Source: Hydrangea macrophylla
Lineage: Eukaryota > Streptophyta > Magnoliopsida > Cornales > Hydrangeaceae
DNA: 64,000 nt
Reading direction: 5' to 3'
NCBI GenBank assembly: GCA_033977485.1
Contig: CM066989.1
Location: forward strand, 35,528,595-35,592,594
The position numbers and the translations under genes were made by a program. The notes beneath the pieces were generated by a model. It was given only the letters and a program-made list of their open reading frames with translations. It was not told the origin of the DNA and searched no databases. Shown here in pieces: positions 1 through 10,679 of this stretch (position 1 is its first letter; every line of letters begins with the position of its first letter).

Positions 1-23
1 CACTTTCGTGAATGTAACCCAAC

Positions 24-199
24 CACCTCCCTTGTGGCCGGATGGCAAGGCCTCTGGGTGTTATACCTAAAGGTCTCAAGTTCGAATCTCAAGGGGGTGG
101 CCACAGGTGATTCACCCGGACGCCCTGGCCTTGTGGGATTAGTCGATATGCGCGCAAACTGGCCCGGACACCCACGGTTACCAAAAAAAAAAAAAAAAA
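24..199 (+). mobile_element. tRNA-derived SINE, copy 1
   Basis: Short interspersed element with a tRNA-like head. An A-box-like TGGCCGGATGG lies at 35-45 and a B-box-like AGTTCGAATCT at 79-89, the internal RNA polymerase III promoter. The body ends in a run of about 17 A at 183-199. Near-identical 16-base flanks at 8-23 and 200-215 (14 of 16 match) look like the target-site duplication. The body matches the element at 1634-1811. Such elements are non-coding and depend on LINE enzymes. Confidence 0.85.
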
Positions 200-463
200 G
201 TGTATGTAACCCCACTATTGGGTTAAACCATGTAAAATCTAGTGCTCAGGTGTTGTGCGAAAGTATCTCACAGATTTTGGGATATGTGTAAATCGTTAAC
301 ATCGTTGTCCTATAGAAAAACAATAACGATACACTCACGTCTCTAACTACACTTCCAATTACATTCTTGTTTTAAATACATGTACCATGTACTGTGTAAG
401 TGGTGCACAGAAAAATGTGAAAAAATCAAACAACATAGGGTACATGCATTTAAAGCATAAAAT

Positions 464-958
464 GTGGTTGGAGGTGTGCTTGGAGATATGAGTGTATCAT
501 TATTGATAAAAAAAAATATATCAGTGCCATGTAAACCACACATGTGTGCACAAATGCGGGAAGGGAGGAGGATTTTGTTCTTGTCTAACAGATTTCTTGC
601 TGATGCAGAACTTGCCTTCACCATGGCTGTGACTGAAAAATGTGATGTTTATAGCTATGGGATCGTGGCACTAGAAACAATGATGGGAAGGCATCCAAGA
701 GAACTTCTTTCTTCATTATCATCAAAATCTGCTCAACATATAATGCTCAAGGATATTTTGGACCCACGCCTAACGCGTCCTGTGAATCAACTGCTTATTG
801 AGAACATGGTTCTTGCAGTAACACTTGCACTGGCATGTGTATCTCCTAATCCAAAATCTCGGCCAACAATGCAATATGTGTCTCAAGAATTATCTGTACG
901 CAGACCACGATTACGAAAGCCACTGCATGAAATTGTAATATCACAACTGATAAATTAA
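464..958 (+). pseudogene. C-terminal kinase fragment of an LRR receptor-like kinase (MIK2-like)
   Basis: The frame from about 605 to the TAA at 958 reads as subdomains IX-XI of a plant receptor kinase: a CDVYSYGIVALETMMGRHP stretch, ILDPRL, and ACVSPNPKSRPTM with the conserved subdomain XI arginine. This resembles the end of LRR receptor kinases of the MIK2 (MDIS1-interacting receptor-like kinase 2) type, which act at the plasma membrane. No catalytic loop, DFG motif, transmembrane helix or leucine-rich repeat is visible upstream. An acceptor-like TCTAACAG at 584-591 could begin a last exon whose earlier exons lie left of the window. The other reading is a broken gene copy; codons before 605 do not look kinase-like. 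No internal stop occurs in the recognisable part. Confidence 0.6.
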
Positions 959-1620
959 GATCTAATACATATTGATAGGGAAGCAAAACAATGCCAGATT
1001 GAATAAGTACTTATGGATTTTTTTTTTTTTTTTTTCTTAGCAAAATAAAAAAGTAGTTATTGTAATTATTTATGGCATTTGTGCCAATTTTTCTAAAAGC
1101 AGTTTTTCATTATTAACGGCTGAAAATCATCTAATAACAACTTTAGGAGTTCAAGACATTTTCAAATTGCAGAAACTTAAAACTATTTATTAAAAAAAAA
1201 AAAACTTTTAACTGCAAAATTTATTATCACGATTGTAAGCAATTTTTTTCCTTCTCAAAAGTTTATATTGCTTTTCACTTCAAAAAAAAAAACTAAAACA
1301 AAAAGTTTACATTGCTTTAGCAATAGATAAACAATACAGACTTAATTTGTCTACCGTAATTAAAAAGAAAAAAGAAAGAGAAAGGAAAGTGCTTACCGGT
1401 GGAAATGTTGGACTTATGTTTCTAAAATTTTTATCTCTAAAGTGTTTTTCAAATGATGTTGCAGCAGCGGGGTTATGACTAAATACAGTGGGATCAGTTG
1501 AATTTTGATTGAAAGTTGTTTATCAGGCACTACTGCAATATCATTTAGAAAACACTTTTGGGATAAAAATTTGGAAAAACTCTGTCCATAATTTTTCTCC
1601 ATAGCTAGTCTTAACTTGCC
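959..1620. other. AT-rich intergenic stretch
   Basis: Downstream of the kinase fragment I see only AT-rich sequence with several A or T homopolymers, for example a T run near 1019-1035 and an A run near 1191-1204. The short minus-strand frame at 1414-1602 resembles nothing I know. Confidence 0.5.
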
Positions 1621-1633
1621 ACAACTTCACAAG

Positions 1634-1811
1634 TTTTTTTTTTTTTGGTAATCGGGGTGTCCGGGCCAGCTTGCGCGCACCTCGACTAATCCCCCGAGGC
1701 CTGGAGGCGCCGGGTGAATACTCCAGTGGCCACGCTCCCCATGACTCGAACAATAAACCTCTTGGGTAGTACACCCAAGAAGCTTACCACTCGGCCACAA
1801 GGAACTTGGTT
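1634..1811 (-). mobile_element. tRNA-derived SINE, copy 2
   Basis: The reverse complement carries the same SINE body as 24-199. The A tail shows as a T run from 1634, the B-box-like TTCGAGTCAT lies near 1743-1752 and the tRNA-like head ends near 1800. A perfect 13-base target-site duplication, ACAACTTCACAAG, flanks it at 1621-1633 and 1812-1824, which fixes both ends. It is roughly 178 bp and diverged from copy 1, so the two are separate insertions. Confidence 0.92.
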
Positions 1812-1824
1812 ACAACTTCACAAG

Positions 1825-2634
1825 TTGAATTCCTTCTTTTCCGCAGACTTTATGTTCTTTTCTCAGCACAAACTTTTAACATATCAAAGCTAAGCATGAG
1901 TGATAAAGAGTGGTGTGAAAATCAATTATAGTTTGGTTGGAGGATTCAGTGTGTGCCTCTTCTTCTTCCTTACAAGTCTTGTGCGTCTGGATCGCCCTAA
2001 CCCTATTTGTTAGATAGCATCAAAATACAATAATTTCTCTGTATTTCTAATTTTCTTTCCTCTGTTATTGGAAGAGAGTCTTGGACTCTAGTTAAATAAA
2101 ATGCAGATAGAAATCACATTACGGAAACCCAACCGTTGACAGATTAAAAACATAAGACCTCAATAAAATAAAGACTTAAAATATGCCATTAAACAAGAAT
2201 TTTTTTTTTCCTATTGGAACGAGAAGAGTATCAAACTCAAACAGATCGAATATTTAAGTTTTTACGCCCAAAACCATCGTATAAGCCACCAACGAGTGGC
2301 GGATCATGATTCGACCACATTCTAACCCTTCTCTCGTCTCAAAAAGAAGGAACAACCATTAACTTCAAGAGTTATGTGCTTTTCAATTTTTTTTTCCTAA
2401 AAATATTTCTTTAACACATGTGGCAGTGGGCTCTGTTGATTTTGTTTGATTGATTTTGAAGCGGTCTTATCACTATTGAAGAAGGTCCTACTACCACATG
2501 TGTTAGGAAGTACTTTTTGGGAAAATTTTTTGAGAAGTATAGCATTACACTAACTTCAAAACCTAACGAAGCAATTTTAAATTTTTACCAAATGATCCAA
2601 TTCCCTAGACCGCATAGAAACAAGAAACAAAAAG
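1825..2634. other. Intergenic stretch, nothing recognised
   Basis: AT-rich sequence between the SINE and the first LTR element. I found no coding frame with family resemblance, no terminal repeats and no RNA gene. Confidence 0.5.
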
Positions 2635-2639
2635 AGAAG

Positions 2640-4126
2640 TATTTGCTATAGTTTTAAGTTTGGGCTTCCACAGTCAAACGGGCTCAGTTGTGTAAACTAA
2701 TTTCTTAAAATACTTGTGTGAGTAATACACAAGACTTCGGAATCTAACTTATAACAGGTGATTGTGATGACCAAGTAGTTAAGTACCATTGGCCGGAGTT
2801 CATAAACATTACTGAAGCGCACAAGTCTAAAAATAATAAATTTACCAGGTAAATAGTCACAAATAATTAATAAAACACCTACGAAGATACTTTTTTGAAT
2901 GCTACTAGGGACCCACTCACAAAGTGAGTGTAGAGATTTTAAGGGAAGTTAAAAGTAGTTTATGTATGATATTTTTGTGACATTTGAGTCCATTTGTATA
3001 TATTTATTAGGGAAAGAAACTTAATAGTTTTTGTGTAATTATTGATGGTAGAAACATTTCTCATGCTACCTCTCCATTTCCCTTTACAATAGTATAATTA
3101 GTCCATTGTATAGATTTATTAGGGAAATAACTTAATGGTTTTTGTGTAATTATTGATGGTAGAAAAATCCTCATGGTACCCCTCCGTTTCCCTTTATAAT
3201 TACATTTATCAGGGAAAGAAACTTAATGGTATTTGTGTAATTATTGATGGTAGAAAAATTTCTCATGGTACCCATCCCTTTCCCTTTATAATAGTATAGG
3301 TGCTTAGAAACTAAACACAAACTAAAGATCAGGATCAGAACAGGCTCTGATCGTTCAAAAGAAATATTGAAAATAGGAAAATGACAAGGACAGACCTATT
3401 GCAGAAAAACAAGAACGCTGGGTTGAATGCTATGTGTTGTGTGTATGCTATTTTCGAGATAGACGTGGGGTGCCTTGGACGTTGGGCCGGCCTCTATATT
3501 TATAGCGGCCTTAGAGTTAGGATATGGTACAGTTTCCTCCAATCATACCTCTCAGTAGGATAAGGACGACCAGAATCCTTTCTAAATCCAACTCTTTCCA
3601 GCTTTATCCATATCTACACTAATCCCGAATCCTTTGGGATTAACCTTCCATATCTAACTGGATCAAATCAAATCCTCCCCTAAATCGACTCTTCCCTTTA
3701 ATCATAGGCTGCTTATCTCCTTAACTGATAAGGAATGGACCGCAAGCTTTATCAGTTCCTGTCATTGGGCTGCTCCCTCATTGTCAATCTGCCAAGCCTC
3801 ATTTCACGTTAAAATGTCTATGCCCGATGGCAGTGGCGTGCATGCCTTCGAACAATCGAGCTTGAATTCTGGAAGGCTGCTTGATATTCTTCAAACATAT
3901 AGTGTCCGATGACTTTATGTGTCTTTCTCTATCATATATCGAGCATTGCCCTTCTTCTAGAGTTGGGCTTTTATGCCTTGACCATATCTAAAGTACGTAA
4001 TGGTCTGTTATTTGAGCCCGATCATCTTCAGGTTTCTCTGGGTATGTTCGACCAAAAGTGTCACGGGCCGAACGAGCCCAAGCCCATTCAGCCTTGAAAA
4101 CTTTTGGCAGTTTTTGGGGGCAAACA
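2640..4126 (-). repeat. E1 3' LTR (left-hand copy) with a 396-bp insertion
   Basis: Partner of the right-hand LTR. It is about 390 bp longer because of extra sequence at roughly 2905-3300 that the other copy lacks. Apart from that block the copies align throughout with many substitutions, so the element is old. Confidence 0.85.
2905..3300. repeat. Insertion in E1 LTR made of three ~100-bp direct repeats
   Basis: Absent from the 9504-10602 LTR. It contains three diverged copies of a unit with TTATTAGGGAAA, TTTTTGTGTAATTATTGATG and a pyrimidine-rich end before CCCTTTA, at about 2999-3095, 3113-3203 and 3206-3297. A short TGCT occurs on both sides. I found no convincing terminal inverted repeats, so the class is unknown. 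Confidence 0.6.
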
Positions 4127-4337
4127 ATTGCCCCCCCAAATGTCATATCAAACGTCCCTTTGATTGATGGGACGTTTTGAATTTCAAAAATAACACGTGT
4201 CCATTATGCAAAGATTGGCGGTCCTCGAGAATCCCACCAGTCACTCCTCATTTAATGCCCAACGTATATAAGATAGGATTGAACTAAAAACCCCTCACTT
4301 TCCCAAATCACCTTCGTTTACCTCTCTCTCTGTCTCT

Positions 4338-4930
4338 CTAAAAACCATAACCTGAGACTCTCTCTCTCTCTAGCTTCATCTTCTCCGGCGAGCTCTCCTT
4401 AACAAGTCCGTTAGAACTTGATTTTGATCCTTCAGCTATTTTTCGCCCTTTTGGCCTCAAGATTGTTATCTTAGGCCGATCAGACTGCTGGTCAGTGGCA
4501 TCCACATTTTCGTTCATTGCTTCTACTATTTCTGGTTTGACAGTTTTTCCATCGTTCCAAAACAGATCTTCTATCATGGTCGACTCTTTCATCTAGCCTT
4601 CCATTACAACTCCCTTCGTGGTTATTGGCTGGTCTGGCTTGGCCATAAAGGACATTGGTAGGGTGAATACCATATTGGACGATAACCCTTTTGGAATCGA
4701 CCCGAATCATCCGAGTCTGAAAAATCATCGGTCTCTTTATCTTTATCGAGCTTGTAATCCATTAGAGTCTTTCCTTTTCTGAGCTGCTTCTTCAAACGCT
4801 CAGAGGCTTGCATCGCTCCTTTGCCGATGTTTTTTTTCAAATACGAGCTCTTCTTTAGTTGACAACAAATTTGGAGAATCAGGCACATAGGGTTTAAGAA
4901 ATACTGGTGGAGTTTTTGCCCGATCTTCCC
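4338..4930 (-). pseudogene. E1 gag-pro linker remnants
   Basis: Three overlapping minus-strand frames (4338-4592, 4492-4728, 4622-4888) carry low-complexity charged sequence and a PIWYSPYQ-like stretch, reminiscent of the linker between gag and protease in plant gypsy polyproteins. Frame changes and stops separate them. No protease DTG or DSG motif is visible, so protein function is lost. The assignment rests on position and composition only. A (CT)-rich tract lies at 4321-4372. Confidence 0.4.
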
Positions 4931-5305
4931 AATATTGTCATTCCCATTCTACCTGCCTTGGTCTTTGGTATCTCCTTTTTTAAGACTTAGTGTATTTGGG
5001 TTAGGGTGGTCCACTCGATACCATCTCCCTTGCTCCACTCTCAGTGTTAATACCATTCTTGAACGTAAGTCTGAAGAAGACGCAGCTCCCTATGGCTTGC
5101 TTCGCCTTGGAGATGTTTCGTGATGCCTTTCTCGTGATTGGCCAGACTCTCTGGTGTTGATCTGTAGAGCCAGTGATGGTTTTGGTACCCATTTGGGCCT
5201 AGATTGACCATGTTTTGGCAGCAAAAGTCTATCATGAACTGACTTCCTTGGACTACGCTTGTGGTGCTCACTCCTTTTCGGCCTCTTGCTAGAGCCGATT
5301 GTTTA

Positions 5306-5868
5306 TGTAACGACCCTGGTGTTGTGGGCGGGCTGTTGTAGGTGCCTTTGTGGTTGCAGTATGTGCTGGCAGGCTACACACTATGGGAAGTTCGTCCCAC
5401 ATCGCCTGGGTGTGGAAAAGTAATGTGCTATATATGTGTGGTTTCAAGTCTCCCTAGTAAGAGGCCTTTTTGGTAGTGACCCAAGAACAAATCCGTGCGG
5501 GTTTGGGCCCAAAGCGGACAATATCTTACTGAGCGAGACTTGGGTCGTGACAGAATGGTATCAAAGCTAGACCCAACCGGAAGTGTGCCAACGTGGACGT
5601 TGGGCCCTAAGGGGGGTGGAATGTAACGACCCTGGTGTTGTAGGCGGGCTGCTGTAGGTGCCTTTGTGGCTGCAGTATATGCTGGGAGGCTACACACTAT
5701 GGGAAGTTCGTCCCACATCGCCTGGGTGTGGAAAAGTAATGTGCTATATATGTGTGGTTTCAAGTCTCCCTAGTAAGAGGCCTTTTGGGTAGTGACCCAA
5801 GAACAAATCCGTGCGGGTTTGGGCCCAAAGCGGACAATATCTTATTGAGCGAGACTTGGGTCGTGATA
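5306..5868 (+). mobile_element. TRIM (terminal-repeat retrotransposon in miniature)
   Basis: A 563-bp non-coding LTR element. Two 247-bp LTRs (5306-5552 and 5622-5868) begin TGTAACGACCC and end GGGTCGTGACA or, by one change, GGGTCGTGATA. The 69-bp interior starts, after a 3-base gap, with TGGTATCAAAGC (5556-5567), a one-mismatch match to the initiator-methionine tRNA primer-binding site. It ends in the polypurine tract AAGGGGGGTGGAA (5609-5621). The 5-base target duplication GTTTA is perfect at 5301-5305 and 5869-5873. The LTRs differ at only a few positions, so it is younger than E1. It encodes nothing and needs enzymes from another element. I see no 5S-rRNA-like block of the Cassandra type. 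Confidence 0.96.
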
Positions 5869-6048
5869 GTTTATTTCTTCACTTCGGTCTTGCACATTGA
5901 ACAAAGACCTTGTTCAATTAGGTTAAGTTGGTGTCGCAAATCGATCAATATTTGATCAGGTTGCTTCAATTTCGGCCTTCCTTTCTTTCCTAGTATGTCC
6001 TCTGAAGCTCATGGTCACATTCGGCCCTTCCGAGGCTGATGTAGCGAC

Positions 6049-6487
6049 CTACTTGCCTTCTCTTTGCCTTGGCCTTTCCTCTGAAGTTTCTGACAGATCC
6101 ACCTTCGCCCTGGGCCTGATTAGCTTTGACAAATCGGGCACCACCATGTTCGTGCCCACAATTTGAGGAAACGGGTTGGCATCAATTCTCATAGCTTTAT
6201 CTGAAAACTTAAAAACTCCTTTCTCCACATTTTCCTGTATAACATTACGAAATACCACACAGTTAGTTATTAGTAGAATGTTTCTAAGAATTATGCCACT
6301 TACCGTAGTCTTTGTTCTTTGTATCATCGGCCCTTGGGATCTTATGACCCTTACTTAGCTTGATAACTTTTTCGACCAAGAGGGCATCAAAAGTTTGATC
6401 GACAATTGTGATATCAAATGTGTAGTTCTTTCCAGCCTCAAACGCCATCTTTTTTGTAGCCACGTTATTATTTATTGGTTTATTCAA
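6049..6487 (-). pseudogene. E1 gag zinc-knuckle region remnant
   Basis: Two minus-strand frames (6284-6487 then 6049-6327) together resemble the C-terminal gag region of plant gypsy elements: a VDQTFDALLVEKVIKL segment, a KWHNS stretch, then CVVFRNVIQENVEKGVFKF and DANPFPQIVGTNMVVPDLSK. The family normally has a C...H...H...C knuckle here; the cysteine of CVVFRN remains, but the reading frame shifts within the knuckle, so it is broken. It lies about 1.4 kb downstream of the other gag piece because of an AT-rich intervening block. Its role would have been nucleocapsid RNA binding. Confidence 0.6.
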
Positions 6488-6489
6488 AG

Positions 6490-7880
6490 AATTTCAAACT
6501 AGTGGCGATTTACAAATCACTTTGGACATATCTATTTCTCCTACTTCAAGGTCACAATCAGCCACGTGAACCTCGTAATTAGGATCTTTATAACATGTCC
6601 CAGATAGGGGATGAATAATTCCCGATCACTAAGCCTAGCTCACTTTTAGTAGCCCCGAGATTATTTTATTTGAAAGATATTATGCTTGTTTTATTTTATT
6701 TCAGCTTATTCAAGTATATAGTCAACTTGGGTGTAATTATGAAGAATTAAGGAAGAATCTAAGCTTAATCAAGTTTTTTGCCCTAACGGAGGTTGCCCGA
6801 TCAGTAGTACAGAATTCTCCCAAAGAAGTGCAGAAGCGTACATGGATGCAGCAAAGGCAATTCCTAATGTTTTTAAGGTTTAGGAAGCCTCCTAAACTTA
6901 GGATACATATATGTATGAGATATATACTCATTATATACAACTTTCACTCATATACTCCATAACTTTGAGAAAGAAAAGATGAAGAAGAAGTTCAAGGTAC
7001 TCTATGGACTCAATCAACAGCTACTTGTATTCAACTCCCACCATGGCCAACTAGTCACATGTTCTAGGGTTTCAATGAAACCCTAGCTATGTAAAAGCGT
7101 TCTATTTATGTCATTTATTAGTTTTACTTATATTCCAAGGATATGATGATTGTATGCTGGAGAATTTAATTATAAAATCGTGTTTTGCTTAAATCATTGT
7201 TTTCAAAGTTTATTCTTGTCTTAGATCTATTTTGATTTCAATGTGTTCCACAGCTCATAATTTTGGTGATTATATAAGATGTGTGCATGCAATGGTGCTT
7301 ATGGAACTAAGGTTGTAATTATTGAATATGCCATGCTTAGGGAAGATGGAGTGTGCTACAACCCTAGTTTAGTGCAAGATACTCCATACTAACCGCAGAT
7401 GGGATATGTTAGTAATTTGAACTCAGTTATTTTCTTGACGGAGGAATCAGGCTGGTAGCCACGATTCCCAATAATCATCCAAATGCAGTAATTTGAAAGA
7501 TTGCTAAATGAATCTTTAATATAGTTAGTGGTAGATTTGTAATCCTAGATCCCTTTCTACCATATCTTTTAATCAATTATATTTGTTGCGTTACTTAGTC
7601 AATTAGTTAGTACTTTAATTAATTCTTTTTAGACTCTCGATAAAAAATCACTTTCATTAGTTCTAAAAATTCAACCAATAAATCAATCTTATTTTATTAG
7701 TTAATTAGAATTACTATTTTAGAATCTAAATAAATTCATAGCACGATCCCTGAGGAATCGACCCCTGCTTATCACTATATTAATATTTTTAGTAGGGTTA
7801 ATTTATCTTGATTTTGACAACATTAGTCCCTTAGATGAATTCTTCATCTCTTGTTCATCTAAGAGGATACATTCGTATCG
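6490..7880. other. AT-rich block separating the E1 gag pieces
   Basis: About 1.4 kb of AT-rich non-coding sequence interrupts what should be continuous gag. Near 7741-7800 it reads like a plant LTR tail (a CCCTGAGGAATCGACCCC stretch, then TTTTGACAACA at 7814-7824). A TTAGT occurs near both edges (about 6645 and 7825), but no matching TG start was found. A solo LTR or other insertion is possible; I cannot prove it. Confidence 0.35.
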
Positions 7881-7888
7881 GGCAGCCC

Positions 7889-9240
7889 TCATGGTAGCTC
7901 AAACAGATCGCGAAAATTAGTCCCTTTAAACCTTTTGCGAAGTTCAAAGGTCAGTCCTCCCATTGCAATTTTAACGTATTCTTCTTCGAACAGGACAATC
8001 CTACATCTATATTTAGCCTTTCTGAATTGTACTATGTATGTTTCAATCGTTTCACCTGTCAATTGCAACATCCTTGAAAGATCTGCCTAAGCTGTTTCGA
8101 GCTCTGTTCTATAGAATTGATCACGAAACAGCTCATCCATCCCTTGTCAATTCTGGACAGAATTAGCAGGGAGGTGATATACCATGTGAAAGCTATCACT
8201 ATGAGGGAATTAGGGAACAACATTAATTTTAAACGGTCGTTACCACCATGTGGCCACACTGCACTATGAAATGGCCTACGTGTTCGACGGTAGACTGCTT
8301 GCCCTCCCCTGAAAATAAGGTAAAGTTTGGGACTTTATAGCCCTGAGGAAAATTGGTTTGGTATACCTTGGCTGGGTATGGCCATCTATACATCGGCCTC
8401 TCCATTCTCCTCATGAACGAGCCATACTCTTCGTGTATGGCCGCCACTAACTGGTCTCTTTTAATGGCCTATTAGATAGTGGAATGTTCTACCACGGGAG
8501 GTAAAGGTTGATGTTGGTTGTTAATTACTAGCCTGATGTGGCCAAAAAGTTTTAGCAGCCCTTTATACCAACAGCGTGGGCATGGGGACCAGTGTTTCTT
8601 GCCCTCCCCTAAAAACAAGGTAAAGTTTGGGACTTTATAGCCCTGAGGAAAATTGGTTTGGTCTACCTCGGCCGGGTATGGCCGTCTATACGTTGGCCTC
8701 TCCATCCTCCTCATGAACGGGCCATACTCTTCGTGTATGGCCACCACTAACTATTCTCTATTGATGGCCTATTAGATAGTGGAATGTTCTGCCACGGGAG
8801 GTGGAAGTTGAGTTGGTTGTTACAGGCCTGATGTGGCCAGAAAGTTTCAGTAGCCCTTTACACCAACAGCTTGGGCATGGGGACCAGTGTTTATAAATAA
8901 ATCGGTGTTCTGGCCTCTAGGCAGAATGGTCACCGGTGTCACCAATCCAGTAGGATCGATGACAACTATGCTACCTAGTCCTTCTACCTGGACATCACAG
9001 GAAGTTGGATCGGGCTGCTTATTTGAGTAGTTCTATTTTTGAACTTTCAGAATGACATAGGCTGCCTTTTGCCTATCAGCTAAGATAGACTCACCGATGT
9101 GTTCTTTAGGGCTTTTGGGCTTCGGGGCACCAATAAGTTCTTTGATGACTTTTGTCAAGCCCGAGATTTCTGAGACCATCCGGTCTAGTATTGCATGGGT
9201 ACCTTTGGTGGACACAATCAACTCGCTCTGACCTTCTGCA
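7889..9240 (-). pseudogene. E1 gag N-terminal and central remnants
   Basis: Read on the minus strand, the frames at 9033-9221, 8472-8747, 8229-8447 and 7889-8071 give gag-like pieces: a coiled N-terminal stretch, MRRMERP...NFPQGYKVPNFTLF followed by GEGK, and FRKAKYRCRI with a final GLTFELRKRFKGTNFRDL. This matches the order of the retrotransposon gag domain in plant gypsy elements (capsid). Frames are broken by stops and shifts, and the GYKVPNFTLF segment occurs twice through a 300-bp tandem duplication (8299-8896). Confidence 0.65.
8299..8896. repeat. 300-bp tandem duplication inside E1 gag
   Basis: The block beginning TGCCCTCCCCTGAAAATAAGG near 8299 recurs near 8599 (TGCCCTCCCCTAAAAACAAGG) and both run through CAACAGC...GGGCATGGGGACCAGTGTTT. 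The unit is about 300 bp and the copies differ at a modest number of sites. Confidence 0.8.
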
Positions 9241-9503
9241 TGTCAGTCTTCTGGCCGACTAGCCCTTTAAAAGTCTCCATAGAACCTAACAGCGCATGGT
9301 AATCGTGCCTCATAGGTTCACACTTTGTCTCATAACTTCTAAGAGTGCTTGCAGAGTTAAGGCACTGTCTTGAGGAGAACAGGCAGTGCTTTCTTCCTTC
9401 GGTGGATCAACGGTCAGGTCATCCTGTCTTTTTTTTTTTCCAGTTTTGTTATCCATTTTCCGCAGCATATTCTAACACTAGTGTCCCACTGGGTGTACTA
9501 AAA

Positions 9504-10602
9504 CGTTTGCTATAGTTTTGTGTTCGGGCATGCCAGAGCCAAACGGGTTCAGTTGTACAAACTAATTTCCTAAAATGCTTGTATGAGTGATACACAAGGC
9601 TTTGGAATCTAACTTCTAACAGGTCATTATGATGGCCAAGTAGGAAAGTACCCTTAACCGGAGTTCCTACACAGTACTAAAGCACACAAGTCTAAGAGTG
9701 ATGAATTTTCCAGGTAAATAATCACAAACAATTAATAAAACACCTATGAAGATGCTTTATTGAATATGCTTGAAAACTAAATACAAACTAAAGAACAAGA
9801 TCAGAACAGGCTCTAATTTTTCAAAAAAAAAAGATTGAAAACAGGAAAATAATAAGGACATACCTACTGCAGAAAAACAAGAACGCTGGGTTGAATGCTT
9901 TGAATGTTGTGTGCTGTGTGTATGCTATTTTCGAGAGAGACGCAGGGTGCCTTGGACACTGGGCCAGCCTCTATATTTATAGCGTCCTTAGAGTTAGGAT
10001 ATGGTAAGGTTTCCTCCAATCACACCTCTCAGTAGGATAAGGACGACCATAATCCTTTCCTAAATCCAACTCTTTCTAACTTTATCCAGATATTCATCAA
10101 TCCTGAATCCTTTGGGATTAACCTTCCATATCCAACTGGATTAAATCAAATCCTCCCCTAAGTAGACTCTTCCCCTTAATTTTAGGATTCTTATCTCCTT
10201 AACAGATAAGGAATGAAACACAAGCTTTATCAGTTCCTGTCATCGGGCTGCTCCCTCGTTACCAATCTGCCAAGCTTCCATTCATGTTAAAATGTCAGTG
10301 CCTAATGACGGTCGCGTGCATGACTCCGAACAATCGAGCTTGAATTTTAGAAGTCCGCTTGATATTCTTCAAAGATACAGTGTCCGGTGACCTTATGTGT
10401 CTTTCTCTATCATATATCGGGCACTGCCCTTCTTCCAGAGTTGGGTTTTTATGCCTTGGCCATATCTAAAGTACATAATTGTTCGTTATTAGAGCTCGAT
10501 CATCTTCAAGTTTCTCGGGGTCTATTCAACCAAACGTGTCATGGGCCGGCCGAATGAGCCCATTCGGCTTTGAAAACTTTTGGCGGTTTTTGGGTGCAAA
10601 CA
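9504..10602 (-). repeat. E1 5' LTR (right-hand copy)
   Basis: 1099-bp terminal repeat aligned by eye with 2640-4126. Shared blocks include the start TTTGCTATAGTTTT, the segment with ACAGGCTCT, and the end CTTTTGGCGGTTTTTGGG. It ends GCAAACA at 10602, directly followed by target duplication AGAAG. Plus-strand bases 9480-9503 beside it hold the presumed primer-binding region, whose reverse complement includes CACCCAGTGGGACA. I could not assign the tRNA. Confidence 0.85.
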
Positions 10603-10679
10603 AGAAGAAATGGTGAGAAAAGGATGGACATGAACTCAAATTTTTTTTTGGCTATTTGGTGTTAGGTTTTGGAGACTGA

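Larger units (their letters stand above)
2640..10602 (-). mobile_element. E1: degenerate gypsy-like LTR retrotransposon, gag remnants only
   Basis: Two related terminal repeats (2640-4126 and 9504-10602) bound a 5.4 kb interior. A perfect 5-base target-site duplication AGAAG occurs at 2635-2639 and 10603-10607. LTR ends read as TGTTTGC...GCAAACA, each start carrying one substitution. All retroelement-like frames are on the minus strand, so the 5' LTR is the right-hand one. A purine-rich tract (reverse complement of 4127-4140) sits where a polypurine tract should be, beside the left LTR. The interior holds broken gag and gag-pro linker pieces but no recognisable reverse transcriptase, RNase H or integrase, so it cannot move alone. 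A TRIM is nested inside it. Confidence 0.85.

Noticed and set aside
35..90. tRNA gene
   Set aside because: A- and B-box are present but there is no cloverleaf; body and A tail show a SINE.
5306..5552. Cassandra-type TRIM with a 5S rRNA promoter
   Set aside because: No 5S-like A-box/C-box block could be seen in the 247-bp LTR.
6595..7824. Solo LTR in the AT-rich block of E1
   Set aside because: The right end looks LTR-like (TTTTGACAACA) and TTAGT occurs near both sides, but no TG start or terminal symmetry fits.
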